The notes under the pieces are model-generated. The model searched no databases, had not been told where the DNA came from, and saw nothing but the letters and a program-made list of their open reading frames with translations. A stretch of 64,000 bases of DNA, from contig JBGAOY010000006.1 in assembly GCA_044221555.1 (NCBI GenBank), positions 62,001-126,000 on the forward strand, written 5' to 3'. Source of the DNA: JAEUJM01 sp044221555. GTDB lineage: Bacteria; Actinomycetota; Acidimicrobiia; Acidimicrobiales; DATDAH01. Numbering within the stretch: the stretch's first letter is position 1; every line of letters begins with the position of its first letter. This document shows positions 16,442-24,869 of the stretch, in pieces. The position numbers were made by a program, and so were the translations under genes.

Positions 16442-17101
16442 CTACTGGTCGAGGAGGGCGTCGAGGGCGGCCAGGGCCTTCTTGATGTCGTCGACCAGCA
16501 GCGCGTGCAGCCCCGCGGCCCGGGCGCCGGCCACGTTGCCGGGGTGGTCGTCGAGGAAGACCGCCGCTGCCGGGTCGGCCACACCGAGCCGATCGAGGGC
16601 GAGGTGGAAGATGGCCGGGTTGGGCTTGCGCATCCCCACCGCCGACGAGTCGACCACCACGTCGAACAACTCGTCGAGGGGCACCTTGGTCCGCCACTGG
16701 TCGCCGGCCTCACGCACGTTGTTGGTGATGAGGCCCGTGCGGTAGCCGTCGGCCCGGAGCTCCCGGATGCGCGCCACCATCTCGTCGTGGACCGGAAGGT
16801 CGCTCATGAGCGTGCGAAGGCGCTCGAAGTCGAGCTCGATCCCGGCGTCGGCCGCTCGGGCCTGCACGTCGGCGACGTAGGTCATGAGCTCGATCTCGCC
16901 CCGCTCGAGCTGATGGAACGGGTGGTCGGTGTCCTGGTCGTAGGGCCCGAGCATGAACTCGAGCACCGCGTCGGGCGCCATCCCGGCACCGTCGCCGATC
17001 CCCCCGATCGCGGCCCACGGTGAGCCGGTCACGACACCGGTGAGGTCGAACAGCACCGCCTCGATGGGGGGCCCGCCGGTGTGCTGTGCTGCGGTCGTCA
17101 C
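16442..17101 (-). CDS. HAD-superfamily hydrolase, subfamily IA
   Basis: This 219-residue phosphatase-like protein has motif I VLFDLTGVV (nucleophile Asp; the usual second Asp is replaced by Thr), motif II LITNN, motif III MRKPNPAIF and motif IV AVFLDDHPGNV. The cap region is helical and acidic. The replaced second Asp is common in the subgroup related to epoxide-hydrolase N-terminal and acyl-CoA-dehydrogenase-linked HAD domains. Catalysis may therefore be altered, or the substrate may differ from a simple phosphomonoester. The GTG at 17101 is chosen because the preceding 16 residues of the open frame are Pro/Arg-rich filler. Confidence 0.85.
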   Translation of the reverse strand: MTTAAQHTGGPPIEAVLFDLTGVVTGSPWAAIGGIGDGAGMAPDAVLEFMLGPYDQDTDHPFHQLERGEIELMTYVADVQARAADAGIELDFERLRTLMSDLPVHDEMVARIRELRADGYRTGLITNNVREAGDQWRTKVPLDELFDVVVDSSAVGMRKPNPAIFHLALDRLGVADPAAAVFLDDHPGNVAGARAAGLHALLVDDIKKALAALDALLDQ

Positions 17102-17160
17102 GGCGCAGAGCCTCGCGCGGGCCGGGCATGGGTCAGAACCATCGGGCACCGGAAGCGGGT

Positions 17161-18504
17161 TCAGGCCGCGTGGGAGTTCGGGGAATCACCGGGCGGGCCG
17201 TCACCCGTGTCGATCCACCACTGCTGGCCGGGCGGGTGCATGGCGCGTTTGCCCGTGCCGGGTTCGAGTTGCCATCCGTCGTAGGTCTTGAGCCGATGGT
17301 CGTGGCTGCAGAGCCAGTCCAGGTTGATCAACTCGGTGACCTTGATCGTCCTCCACTCGATGCGGTGGTCGACCTGCAGCTTCTCGCTGGCGCCACAGCC
17401 GAGGCGGCTGCAGCCGATGTTCAACAGGTCCATCACCACCTGTTGTCGGGCGGTGGTGTGCCGGCCGAGGCTGGTGACGTTGAACACGTCCTTGCCGTTG
17501 GTGATCACGATGTCGATGGCGGCGTCGGGCAGGTACCGGCGGAGCTCGCTCACCGAGACCGGCCCCAGACCGTCGATCTCGCAGAGCTCGCCCGCCACGG
17601 TGTGACCCCGACGAAGCGCCGACGCGTCGACCCGCATGATGAGGCGGGCGTTGGCCCGGCCCGCACCGGGCGGGGGCGGGGCGGGCACCGGCGGGGACGA
17701 CGGGCCCGACGGGCCCGGGGAGGTGCCATCACCGGCCGGATCGACACCATCGTCGTTGTCCTGCGAATCCTCGGGGCCATCGAGCCAATCGGTGATGCCG
17801 TTCGCCGCGGCCAGCGCCGCCATCATCGCGTCGTACGAGAGGGCGTCGAGGCGCTCGCGGCGCCCTTCCTTGCGCGCCTTGGTGAAGAGCTGCTCGAGGA
17901 AGGGCTTGAGGTAGGCGTTCACCAGCGCGCCGTCGGCGGCGGGCCCGTTGAACCGGCCCCACTGCTCGCCCTCGGCGTTGGTGCCGTTGGTCAGGCTGCG
18001 GTTGCGGTACGCCGCCGCGTGACGGGCCTCGTCGTTGCCCAGCGCCGCGGCCTTGCGGGCCTTCGCCTTGCGGGTCAGCTCACTCAGCGAGCTGCGCTTG
18101 GCGGTGTCGAGCAGCTCGTCCTCACACGAGGGGTCGGCCGCCGCACCGTCGGCCACGGCCTTGGCCTGGTCGGGCGAGAGCTCGCCGTTGCGAACTGCGT
18201 CCTGCGCTGACGGAAGCTCCTGAAGGCGGCGGGAGCACTCCAGGTCGCGGGCCGCGTCCCGAGTCGATTGACCCGTCTGCTTGGCCAGCCAGTCGGCCGC
18301 CGAGCGCTCGCCCCCCTCACCCCACAGGCTCTCGTTGTCGATGCGCCGGGCCAGCAGCAGCCGCAGCCCTGCCGCCGCCTTCTCGATGGCCGACAGCAGC
18401 GAGATCGCTTCGGCGGCCTGCCCCACTGTGAACCGATCCGGGTCGAGATCCTTCGCGAGGGCAGCCAGGTGCGCCTGGATCGCTCGGAGGATGCGACGGA
18501 ACAT
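17161..18504 (-). CDS. DUF222 / HNH endonuclease domain protein
   Basis: This 447-residue protein is of the type present in many copies in actinobacteria (DUF222 followed by HNH, the 13E12-repeat family). The N-terminal DUF222 region is helical (about residues 1-230). A Pro/Gly/Asp-rich linker follows (GDGTSPGPSGPSSPPVPAPP). The C-terminal HNH site reads CSRLGCGASEKLQVDHR, then LINLDWLCSHDHRLKT, so Cys pairs, Asp-His, Asn and His are all present. The function is uncertain. The start at 18504 follows from a strong leaderless promoter (18512-18540); the open frame begins 12 codons earlier, inside that promoter. Confidence 0.88.
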   Translation of the reverse strand: MFRRILRAIQAHLAALAKDLDPDRFTVGQAAEAISLLSAIEKAAAGLRLLLARRIDNESLWGEGGERSAADWLAKQTGQSTRDAARDLECSRRLQELPSAQDAVRNGELSPDQAKAVADGAAADPSCEDELLDTAKRSSLSELTRKAKARKAAALGNDEARHAAAYRNRSLTNGTNAEGEQWGRFNGPAADGALVNAYLKPFLEQLFTKARKEGRRERLDALSYDAMMAALAAANGITDWLDGPEDSQDNDDGVDPAGDGTSPGPSGPSSPPVPAPPPPGAGRANARLIMRVDASALRRGHTVAGELCEIDGLGPVSVSELRRYLPDAAIDIVITNGKDVFNVTSLGRHTTARQQVVMDLLNIGCSRLGCGASEKLQVDHRIEWRTIKVTELINLDWLCSHDHRLKTYDGWQLEPGTGKRAMHPPGQQWWIDTGDGPPGDSPNSHAA

Positions 18505-18511
18505 GCGTTCG

Positions 18512-18540
18512 AAACTAACTCCAGAGACGGCACATGTCAA
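18512..18540 (-). promoter_or_regulatory. Consensus housekeeping promoter, leaderless
   Basis: On the minus strand the order is TTGACA (18540-18535), a 17-bp spacer, TAGTTT (18517-18512), 7 nt, then ATG at 18504. The -35 is a perfect match and the spacing is ideal. The distance from -10 to ATG implies that transcription starts at or next to the start codon. Confidence 0.75.
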
Positions 18541-18704
18541 CCCTTTTCAGCGTCTTTGCGGTTATTCCTGATCCGACGCGGCCCGCGCACCTCTGGCTGA
18601 CCATGAGCGGCCACCACAACGGCCTGGGCGGGCGCAGGAGCGAATCGTGAGGCGCGACCAACGGCGTCGCCGGCCACGACCTCAGCGGTCAGCTGGCCCC
18701 CGAC

Positions 18705-19325
18705 TCATGCCACCATCGGGTAGCCATCTCCCCGCAGGAGCCGAGCGAGGTGCGTGCCGTTCGCGCCGGCGGTCCTCACCATCGCCCGCACCTTGTCCGG
18801 GATCTCCTCGAGGTCGCCGAAGTCGGTGGATCCCATCGCCTCGCCCACCCAGTAGGCGTGGGCGTTCGCCGGGATGGTGAAGCCGAGATCGGCGAACCCC
18901 TGGTAGAGCTCGGCGGCAACGTGGTGGGCACCGTCCTCGTTGCCGACCACCGCGAGGAGCACCACGCGGTCCGCGGTCGGCATCTGCCCCCGTTCATCGG
19001 TGTCGCTGATGAACGCGTCGAGCCGCTCCAGCACGCGTTGGGCGGGGCTGGCCGGGTGGCCCATCCAGATGGGCGTGCCGACGATCAACAGGTCCGCCCC
19101 GAGGATCTGGGCACGGATGCCGGGCCAGTCGTCACCGTCGCCCTCGTCGTGCGCCACGCCGGGCCGCACGTCGTGGTCGACCACCCGGATCGTCGGTGCC
19201 ACGTCGACCCCGTCGCCGGTCAGTTCCTCCCGGAACAGATCGAGCATGGCATCGGTGCTCGACGGTGCCGGACTCGGCTTCAGCGTGCAGTTGAGCAGGG
19301 TCGCGACGAGCGCTTCGGCGGGCAT
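18705..19325 (-). CDS. Flavodoxin-like NAD(P)H-dependent oxidoreductase
   Basis: This 206-residue protein has the flavodoxin-like (NADPH-dependent FMN reductase) fold. It starts with the strand LVATLLNCTLKPSPAPSST, the flavin phosphate-binding loop. ADLLIVGTPIWMGHPASPAQ follows, the typical second flavin loop. The C-terminal half has VVLLAVVGNEDGAHH. It would bind FMN and reduce quinones, azo compounds or metals; the substrate is unknown. It is divergent from the hemerythrin gene 323 bp away, and the two may share a redox or stress role. Confidence 0.82.
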   Translation of the reverse strand: MPAEALVATLLNCTLKPSPAPSSTDAMLDLFREELTGDGVDVAPTIRVVDHDVRPGVAHDEGDGDDWPGIRAQILGADLLIVGTPIWMGHPASPAQRVLERLDAFISDTDERGQMPTADRVVLLAVVGNEDGAHHVAAELYQGFADLGFTIPANAHAYWVGEAMGSTDFGDLEEIPDKVRAMVRTAGANGTHLARLLRGDGYPMVA

Positions 19326-19648
19326 CTTCGTCTCCTACCCGACGCGCCGACATCTGAGACGGCTACGTGCCGGTGGGTTCCCGAGCCGTGCTCGGTGGTG
19401 AGGAGGGAGCGAGCCGTCGGCCTGGCAACGTCGTCACCTCGATTCGATGAGCACGAGGTCGGGGAGATGTGGGCGAGGTTCGTGGCTCGTCGGCGCCCGC
19501 GTGCGACGTGCGCGATCGAACCCGCTCGAGAGAGGCACCCGAGCCCCCTCGCGTCACCGACGGGGTGCCGTCTGGCGTGGGAAGGACTGAGCGGAGGCAC
19601 GACTGGGTAGCGACCTGCCACCCAACGCCCCCGAAACGAGGATCCGAC
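19326..19648. other. Divergent intergenic region with stress-type GGGTA box
   Basis: No gene is supported here. On the plus strand GACT, 16 bp and GGGTA (19595-19619) fit the GNNT-N14-16-GGGTA pattern of actinobacterial SigB/SigF-type stress promoters, about 30 nt before the hemerythrin start. A GAGG at about 19638-19641 is the probable ribosome site. Confidence 0.35.
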
Positions 19649-20218
19649 ATGAATGCGCTCGACCTGCTGATCGCCGACCACAACCAGGTGCGCGGGCTGT
19701 TCTCCCGATTCCAGGAGGCGATGGAGCGCGACGAGACCGACGCCGCCGCGGTGCTGGCCACGCGGATCGCCGAGGAGCTCGAGGTCCACACCGCCATCGA
19801 GGAGGAGATCTTCTACCCGGCCGTCCACGACCTCGACGGCGAGACCGGCGAAGCGGTCGACGAGGGCATCGAGGAGCACCACGTGGTCGACCGCCTGCTG
19901 GCCGAGATCAAGACGCTCGACCCGTCGAGCGACCAGTGGCGGGCGAAGACGACCGTGCTCATCGAGAACGTGGAGCACCACGCCGACGAGGAGGAGACCG
20001 AGCTGTTCCCCCACGTCCGCGGCCTCATGAGCGCCACCGACCTGGAGACGCTCGGCGAGCGCCTCGAGGCGGCCAAGGCCGACAAGGGGGCGCCGACGGC
20101 CGCCGACAACGCAGACGCCACCGTCGAGCAGCTGCGGTCGCGAGCGTCGGACCAGGAGATCCCCGGTCGATCGACGATGGACCGGGATGATCTGGCCGCC
20201 ACGGTGCGCCCCGACTGA
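19649..20218 (+). CDS. Hemerythrin HHE-domain protein
   Basis: This 189-residue protein begins directly with the HHE fold. Its ligand pattern is LLIADHNQVRGLF (first His), VHTAIEEEIFYP (His, Glu, Glu), GIEEHHVVDRLL (His pair) and NVEHHADEEETELFPHV (His pair, Glu). This fits a di-iron, oxygen or redox-sensing four-helix bundle. The C-terminal 50 residues are polar and likely disordered. A paralogue lies at 50191. The ATG at 19649 is chosen because GAGG precedes it and the HHE fold starts there; the open frame upstream is non-coding. Such genes are often under stress sigma control. Confidence 0.88.
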   Translation: MNALDLLIADHNQVRGLFSRFQEAMERDETDAAAVLATRIAEELEVHTAIEEEIFYPAVHDLDGETGEAVDEGIEEHHVVDRLLAEIKTLDPSSDQWRAKTTVLIENVEHHADEEETELFPHVRGLMSATDLETLGERLEAAKADKGAPTAADNADATVEQLRSRASDQEIPGRSTMDRDDLAATVRPD

Positions 20219-20340
20219 CCGTGGCCCGCCGGAGGTGCGGGGTCCGGCGGCGGGATGGAGGTGCGATCGCAAGCGTCGGTGGCACCTGGGTAAGAGCATC
20301 ACGAAACGGACATGAGCCTCACGAGAGGAGATCGACGACC

Positions 20341-20667
20341 ATGCCGCAAGAAGCCTGGAGCGCCAAGCGCGAGCGCCAGTACGAGCACATCAAGGACAGC
20401 GCCCGCGAGCGGGGCGAGCCCGAGGACGTCGCCGAGGAGATCGCGGCGCGGACCGTCAACAAGGAGCGGGCCCGCCACGGCGAGGCCAAGCAGTCGTCCC
20501 GCACCTCGACGAACGACCTCTCGTCCGGCCGCCGCGGCGGCCTGCGGTCACACCGGGGCGCAGGCGGCCGTACCCGCGACCAGCTCTACAACGAGGCCCG
20601 ACAGAAGAACATCAAGGGCCGCTCCAAGATGAACAAGGCGCAGTTGGAGCGCGCCGTCGGCCGCTGA
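20341..20667 (+). CDS. Small basic stress-type protein with Rho-N/SAP-like C-terminus
   Basis: This 108-residue, highly charged protein has an N-terminal half (WSAKRERQYEHIKDSARERG, then AEEIAARTVNKERARHGE) matching the short family often annotated as plasmid-stabilisation protein. The C-terminal DQLYNEARQKNIKGRSKMNK plus AQLERAV resembles a Rho N-terminal or SAP-like helical motif that can bind nucleic acid. Similar genes sit next to hemerythrin and other stress genes in actinobacteria. A GAGGAG lies about 12 nt before the ATG, and a GGGTA box occurs at 20288. The role is unknown; nucleic-acid binding is inferred. Confidence 0.75.
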   Translation: MPQEAWSAKRERQYEHIKDSARERGEPEDVAEEIAARTVNKERARHGEAKQSSRTSTNDLSSGRRGGLRSHRGAGGRTRDQLYNEARQKNIKGRSKMNKAQLERAVGR

Positions 20668-20691
20668 CGCGCCTCGAGCCGGCACGGGCAC

Positions 20692-22638
20692 CTACGGGCC
20701 GGGGTTGGGGAACAGCCAGATCTCGTCGGCCCCCGAGCCCGTCTTGTACCAGGCGATGTCGGAGGCGCCGTTGCCGTCGAAGTCGCCGGGGAAGGAGCGG
20801 TCGAAGGTGCCGGCCTGGTCGAACGTGCGCTGGTTGCGGAGCTCGCTGGTCGTGATGCCCTCGAGCAGGTTGTCGAAGCCGCCGCCTTCGCTCTGGCCGT
20901 ACACGTCGCCGTGGCCGTCGGCCTTGAAGTCCCCCGCCAACAGCTGGCGATAGCCATCCGACGGGCCCAGCGAGTCGAGCGAGTGCGATGCCGTGGCGAA
21001 GCCGGCCCCGCCGGTGAATTCCCAGCTCTTGCTCGTCTGCCCGGACGGGCTGGGCTTGTACCAGACGATGTCGTCGTCACCGTCGCCGTCGAGGTCGGCC
21101 GCCCGCGGCGTGAAGTGCCCGCCACGACCCTTGGCGAACGAGGTGAAGCTGTTGATCGGGGTGGCGTTGGCCCGCCACAGCTTGTCGGCGACGGTGCCGG
21201 GCCCGTACCAGAAGACGTCCGTGTCGTCGTCGCCATCGAAATCGCCCGGCACGGGGGTGAAGTTGCCGCCGATGCTCGTGCTGGAAACCGTCCGGGACAG
21301 CCCACCACCGCCCAGCCCGTTCACCCGCCACACCTGATCCGCCGCGGCGCCAGGCCCGTACAGGAAGAGGTCGTCCTTGCCGTCGCCGTTGAAGTCGCCG
21401 GGGAAGGGCCGGAGCCCGGTCGCGCTGATGCTCGGCGCCGTGCGCACCGTGAACGTGCCGTCGCCGTCCGACTGCCACACCGACTCGGCCCCGGCACCGG
21501 GGACGTACCAGAACACGTCGGTGTCGCCGTCCGCGTCGAAGTCGCCCGGGACCGGGACCTTGGACCCGCCCATGGACACCGCGACCTCCGTCGGGTGCGA
21601 GGCGAGCGGGAACGCGGGCGCGATCTGCACGCTGGCCCAGCTCGGGGTCTGGTCCCCTCTGAACGACCCCGTGTCGAGCGGCGCCAGGACCCGTGCCGCT
21701 CCCCCGCCACCGATCCCCACCGTCCAGATCTGGTGCGGTTCGTCGTCGAGGGTGTCGGCTTCGACGGCGATGCGGGTGCCGTCGGGCGACACCGCCGGCA
21801 TGTACTCGCCCCGATTGGCGGTGTTCGTCAGGTCGACCGGTGTGGTGCCCGCCGTGTCGGTTCGGAAGAGATCGGCGCCACCGCACGCGCAGGTGTTCCA
21901 GCCACCGTCGATGCCGTCCCAGAACACCCCCGTGAAGATGATGGCACCGCTCGGCGTGAAGTCCGGGAAGCCGACGCTCCACTTGTCCACGTTCACGGGC
22001 ATGTTGGCGTCCACCACGATGTGTGGGCTGCTCCCGTTCGAGCCCATGATCACCAGGCCGGTCCTCGTGGCGCCGCCCGGCAGGCTCTCCCCGGTGGACC
22101 CGACGAAGGCGATGGTGCCGCCGTCGGGCGACCAGGTGGGCGTGGTCCCCACGACCTGGGCCCCCGGTGTGAGGTTCACCTTGTCCGTGCCGTCGGCGTC
22201 CATCGCGATGATGTCGCCAGAGCCAGATGCGCCACCGTCCTGGTACACGATCTTCGTCCCGTCCGGCGACCAGTCGGGCCACTTGCCACCGGTGGCCAGG
22301 ACCTGCGGATCGGTGCCGTCGGCATCCAGGGCCCAGATGCTCGGCACCGCGGTGATGGGCGCGAAGGTGGTGGCGAGGATCTTCGCGCCGTTCGGCGACA
22401 CCACGGGGTCGTAGTAGGCGATGTCGGGGTCGTTGTCGGTCAGCAGCTTGGCGCCCGTGCCGTCGGGGTTCACCGAGTAGATCGAGCACCCGCCGGGGAA
22501 CCGCTCGCAGCGTTGGAAGACGATGTCGCCGTTGCTCGGGCCACCGGCTCCGGCACCGGGCGCGGCGGCCGCGGACAGCCCCAGGGTGGCCACCGCCAGC
22601 ACACCCGCGATCAGCGTTCGGACGAGTCGTCGCCTCAT
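20692..22638 (-). CDS. Secreted TolB-like beta-propeller with FG-GAP/VCBS repeats
   Basis: This 648-residue exported protein has a basic, hydrophobic signal peptide ending near AAAAPGAGA. Residues from about 35 to 330 contain WD40-like/TolB repeats (SIYSVNPDGTGAKLL, DWSPDGTKIVYQ, PTWSPDGGTIAFVG). Residues from about 345 to the end contain FG-GAP/VCBS-type calcium-binding repeats (VPGDFDADGDTDVFWY, FPGDFNGDGKDDLFLYGPG, and more). It is likely an extracellular binding or scaffold protein. Its ATG overlaps the stop of the upstream paralogue (ATGA at 22635-22638), so the two are co-translated. No anchor is seen at the C-terminus. Confidence 0.85.
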   Translation of the reverse strand: MRRRLVRTLIAGVLAVATLGLSAAAAPGAGAGGPSNGDIVFQRCERFPGGCSIYSVNPDGTGAKLLTDNDPDIAYYDPVVSPNGAKILATTFAPITAVPSIWALDADGTDPQVLATGGKWPDWSPDGTKIVYQDGGASGSGDIIAMDADGTDKVNLTPGAQVVGTTPTWSPDGGTIAFVGSTGESLPGGATRTGLVIMGSNGSSPHIVVDANMPVNVDKWSVGFPDFTPSGAIIFTGVFWDGIDGGWNTCACGGADLFRTDTAGTTPVDLTNTANRGEYMPAVSPDGTRIAVEADTLDDEPHQIWTVGIGGGGAARVLAPLDTGSFRGDQTPSWASVQIAPAFPLASHPTEVAVSMGGSKVPVPGDFDADGDTDVFWYVPGAGAESVWQSDGDGTFTVRTAPSISATGLRPFPGDFNGDGKDDLFLYGPGAAADQVWRVNGLGGGGLSRTVSSTSIGGNFTPVPGDFDGDDDTDVFWYGPGTVADKLWRANATPINSFTSFAKGRGGHFTPRAADLDGDGDDDIVWYKPSPSGQTSKSWEFTGGAGFATASHSLDSLGPSDGYRQLLAGDFKADGHGDVYGQSEGGGFDNLLEGITTSELRNQRTFDQAGTFDRSFPGDFDGNGASDIAWYKTGSGADEIWLFPNPGP

Positions 22639-24224
22639 GGGATGTTGCTCCTCACCTCGCAGCCGCTCTGTTGGTCCGTCCCCGTGCGCCCGTTGCAGGA
22701 GTCGGTCCCCGCCCCGCCGTTCAGGTGGTCGTTGTCCGCGCCACCGTCAAGGGCGTCGCCGCCGTCGCCGCCGTTCACCGTGTCGTTCCCGGCCTGGCCG
22801 AAGGCGTGATCTGCGCCCGCCGACCCGCTGATCGTGTCGCCGCCGTCGCCCCCGACCAGCTCGTCACCGCCGCCCTTGCCGAACAGGAGATCGGCGCCGG
22901 CGTCTCCGAAGACGTGGTCCACCTCGGAACCGCCGTCGAGGTAGTCGGCCTTGCCGTTGCCGTGGAGGGTGTCGACGCCCGCCTGGCCGAACAGACGGTC
23001 CAGTCCCGAACCCCCGTTGATCACGTCGTTCCCGCCGCCACCGCACACCCGGTCGTCACCACCGAGGGCGTTGATGGTGTCCGCCGCGGGCGTCCCGAGG
23101 ATCACGTCCGGCCCCTCGGTGGGCTGCTGGCCGAGCGACAGGTCGACGGTGACGTCGACGCTCTCGCACTGCGCCGGCGGCACCTGGCCCGTGTAGCTCC
23201 CCGATCCCCACTGCGGGTAGTAGTCGCCGACGTTCTGCTGCTCGTCGGGGAAGGGGTTGGTCAGAACCGCGGCGTCGGTCCCGTCGGCGTCGGCGGTCCA
23301 CATCGTGTAAGCGGTGAAGGAGCTGTCCTGGCGGAGGTCCAGCCGGTCGTAGACGATCCTGGTCCCGTCGGGCGACCACACGGGGAAGAACTCAGCCGCG
23401 GAGAGCGTGTGGGTCAGCTGCGTGATCACCGTGCCGGTGAGGTTGGTGGTCCAGAGGTCACCGGACGTCTGCTGGCCCGGATCCGGGGTGGCGTCGGCGC
23501 CGTCGAAGAGGATCTTGGTGCCGTCGGGGGACCACGACGGGTTGTCGGGGTTGATCACGTTCGGGTTGGAGCTGAAACTGACGATCACGTGCGGATCGGT
23601 GCCGTCGGCGTCCATCACGATGAGGCCCCCGGTGCCGCCCGTCTCGCCCCGGAAGGCCAACTGGGTGCCATCGGGGGACCAGCTGATGACGCTGCCGAAG
23701 GCCAACGTGCCGTTGTTGACGCAGCCCGGCATGAGGTTGGTGGCGTTGGTGCCGTCCGCGTCCATGACCCAGAGGTCCGGGGCGAAGTTGCACACGCCAT
23801 CGAGGCGGGTGAACGCGATCTTGGAGGCATCCGGCGACCACGTGGGGACGCCGAACGTGCCGCCGGACGCCACCGGCACGACATCGGTGCCGTCGGCGTC
23901 CATGACCAAGAGGGTGGAGGGCGCCGCCGAGAGCTGGAACAGGATGCGGGCGCCGTCCTCCGACAGGTCCGACCACTGCCACTCGTCCACGTGCAGCTTG
24001 TGGAGGTCGGTGCCGTCGGCGTTGATCGAGTACGTGTAGCAATCCGGGGCGGCGGGCGCACAGCGCCGGAACACGATGTCGCCGTTCGACGGCTGGCCGG
24101 CCGAGGCCGGGGAGACGCCGCCGGCGACAACGGTCATCACGGCGGTGAGCACCATGGCGAGTGCGGCCGACGCTGACCGGACAGGGCTGACGCGTGCCCG
24201 GCCGGTCACGCGGCTCCCCCTCAT
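22635..24224 (-). CDS. Secreted TolB-like beta-propeller with RTX calcium-binding repeats
   Basis: This 529-residue exported protein has a signal peptide ending near SPASA. The propeller part begins with PSNGDIVFRRC, almost identical to the downstream paralogue, and has repeats such as LVMDADGTDV, TWSPDASKIAF and SWSPDGTKILFDG to about residue 350. The C-terminal 150 residues are RTX nonapeptide repeats (GGDDRVCGGGGNDVINGG, LFGQAGVDTLHGNG), which bind calcium and fold outside the cell. The propeller halves of this pair are duplicated but the C-terminal modules differ. The start is ATG 24224; GTG 24233 is an alternative. Confidence 0.85.
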   Translation of the reverse strand: MRGSRVTGRARVSPVRSASAALAMVLTAVMTVVAGGVSPASAGQPSNGDIVFRRCAPAAPDCYTYSINADGTDLHKLHVDEWQWSDLSEDGARILFQLSAAPSTLLVMDADGTDVVPVASGGTFGVPTWSPDASKIAFTRLDGVCNFAPDLWVMDADGTNATNLMPGCVNNGTLAFGSVISWSPDGTQLAFRGETGGTGGLIVMDADGTDPHVIVSFSSNPNVINPDNPSWSPDGTKILFDGADATPDPGQQTSGDLWTTNLTGTVITQLTHTLSAAEFFPVWSPDGTRIVYDRLDLRQDSSFTAYTMWTADADGTDAAVLTNPFPDEQQNVGDYYPQWGSGSYTGQVPPAQCESVDVTVDLSLGQQPTEGPDVILGTPAADTINALGGDDRVCGGGGNDVINGGSGLDRLFGQAGVDTLHGNGKADYLDGGSEVDHVFGDAGADLLFGKGGGDELVGGDGGDTISGSAGADHAFGQAGNDTVNGGDGGDALDGGADNDHLNGGAGTDSCNGRTGTDQQSGCEVRSNIP

Positions 24225-24402
24225 CTCGCCCACCCCCGCGCCGCGCCCGCGACGACACGAGCCACGGAGATGTCGGTCAACGGCGGGATCCGTGATGTCC
24301 GAACGAACTGCGGTCGGTGCGGCGGCGCGCCGGCGGGACGCGCCCGGCGAGCCATCCGGTTCACGGTTCCCGCGCCGCGAAGGCAGTCCCGACCGCCAGG
24401 CA

Positions 24403-24662
24403 TCAGGGCCGCGTCACGACGCATCGGTGATCGTCGACGTCGAGGTCCTCGGGGGCGTGGGTCGTCTCGTCGATGCCGAAGAACGCCGAGAAGGTCTGGT
24501 CGTCGACCGTGCACGCGATGTTCGAGAGTGCCGTGGTCGTCGTGGTGGCCTCGGTGTCCGCGGTCGTCGTGGTCCGATCGGCCGCGTCCCGTCACCGCCG
24601 TCGCTGCTGCATTCCGCGGCACCGATCAGCAGCAGAGCCAAGGCGCACAGCAGCAACACCAT
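24403..24662 (-). pseudogene. Frameshifted small lipoprotein gene
   Basis: The ATG at 24662 opens a signal peptide, VLLLCALALLLIGAAECSS, with a candidate lipidation Cys. That frame then degenerates into Arg/Pro-rich sequence. A second frame, entered between about 24590 and 24565, reads TTTADTEATTTTTALSNIAC, then TVDDQTFSAFFGIDETTHAP, then a second Cys and a stop at 24403. The second frame has an upstream stop and no start of its own. Joining the two frames needs a 1-base change and gives a normal lipoprotein of about 86 residues with a Thr-rich linker. Either the gene is broken or there is a sequencing error in a GC-rich run. Confidence 0.5.
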
Positions 24663-24869
24663 GCGGCCCGACACGGGCGCCCCCCGACCTCGGCGGCACG
24701 CGCCGGCGCTCCTCGCATCGTTCACCACTGCAACCTCCCCGTCACACGTCGGTGTCCTACTGTCTCCGGTGGACCACGCCCGTTCGTTCCGGACCAGGGG
24801 AATGCTCGCAACGGAGTCGCCGATGAGCCACGAACCGCACCGACATCTCTCCCACATCTCCGAACCGCG

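Noticed and set aside
20911..24176. Plus-strand open frames of 500-630 codons opposite the propeller genes
   Set aside because: Their composition is antisense-like and they lack motifs. The minus-strand proteins have clear signal peptides and known repeats.
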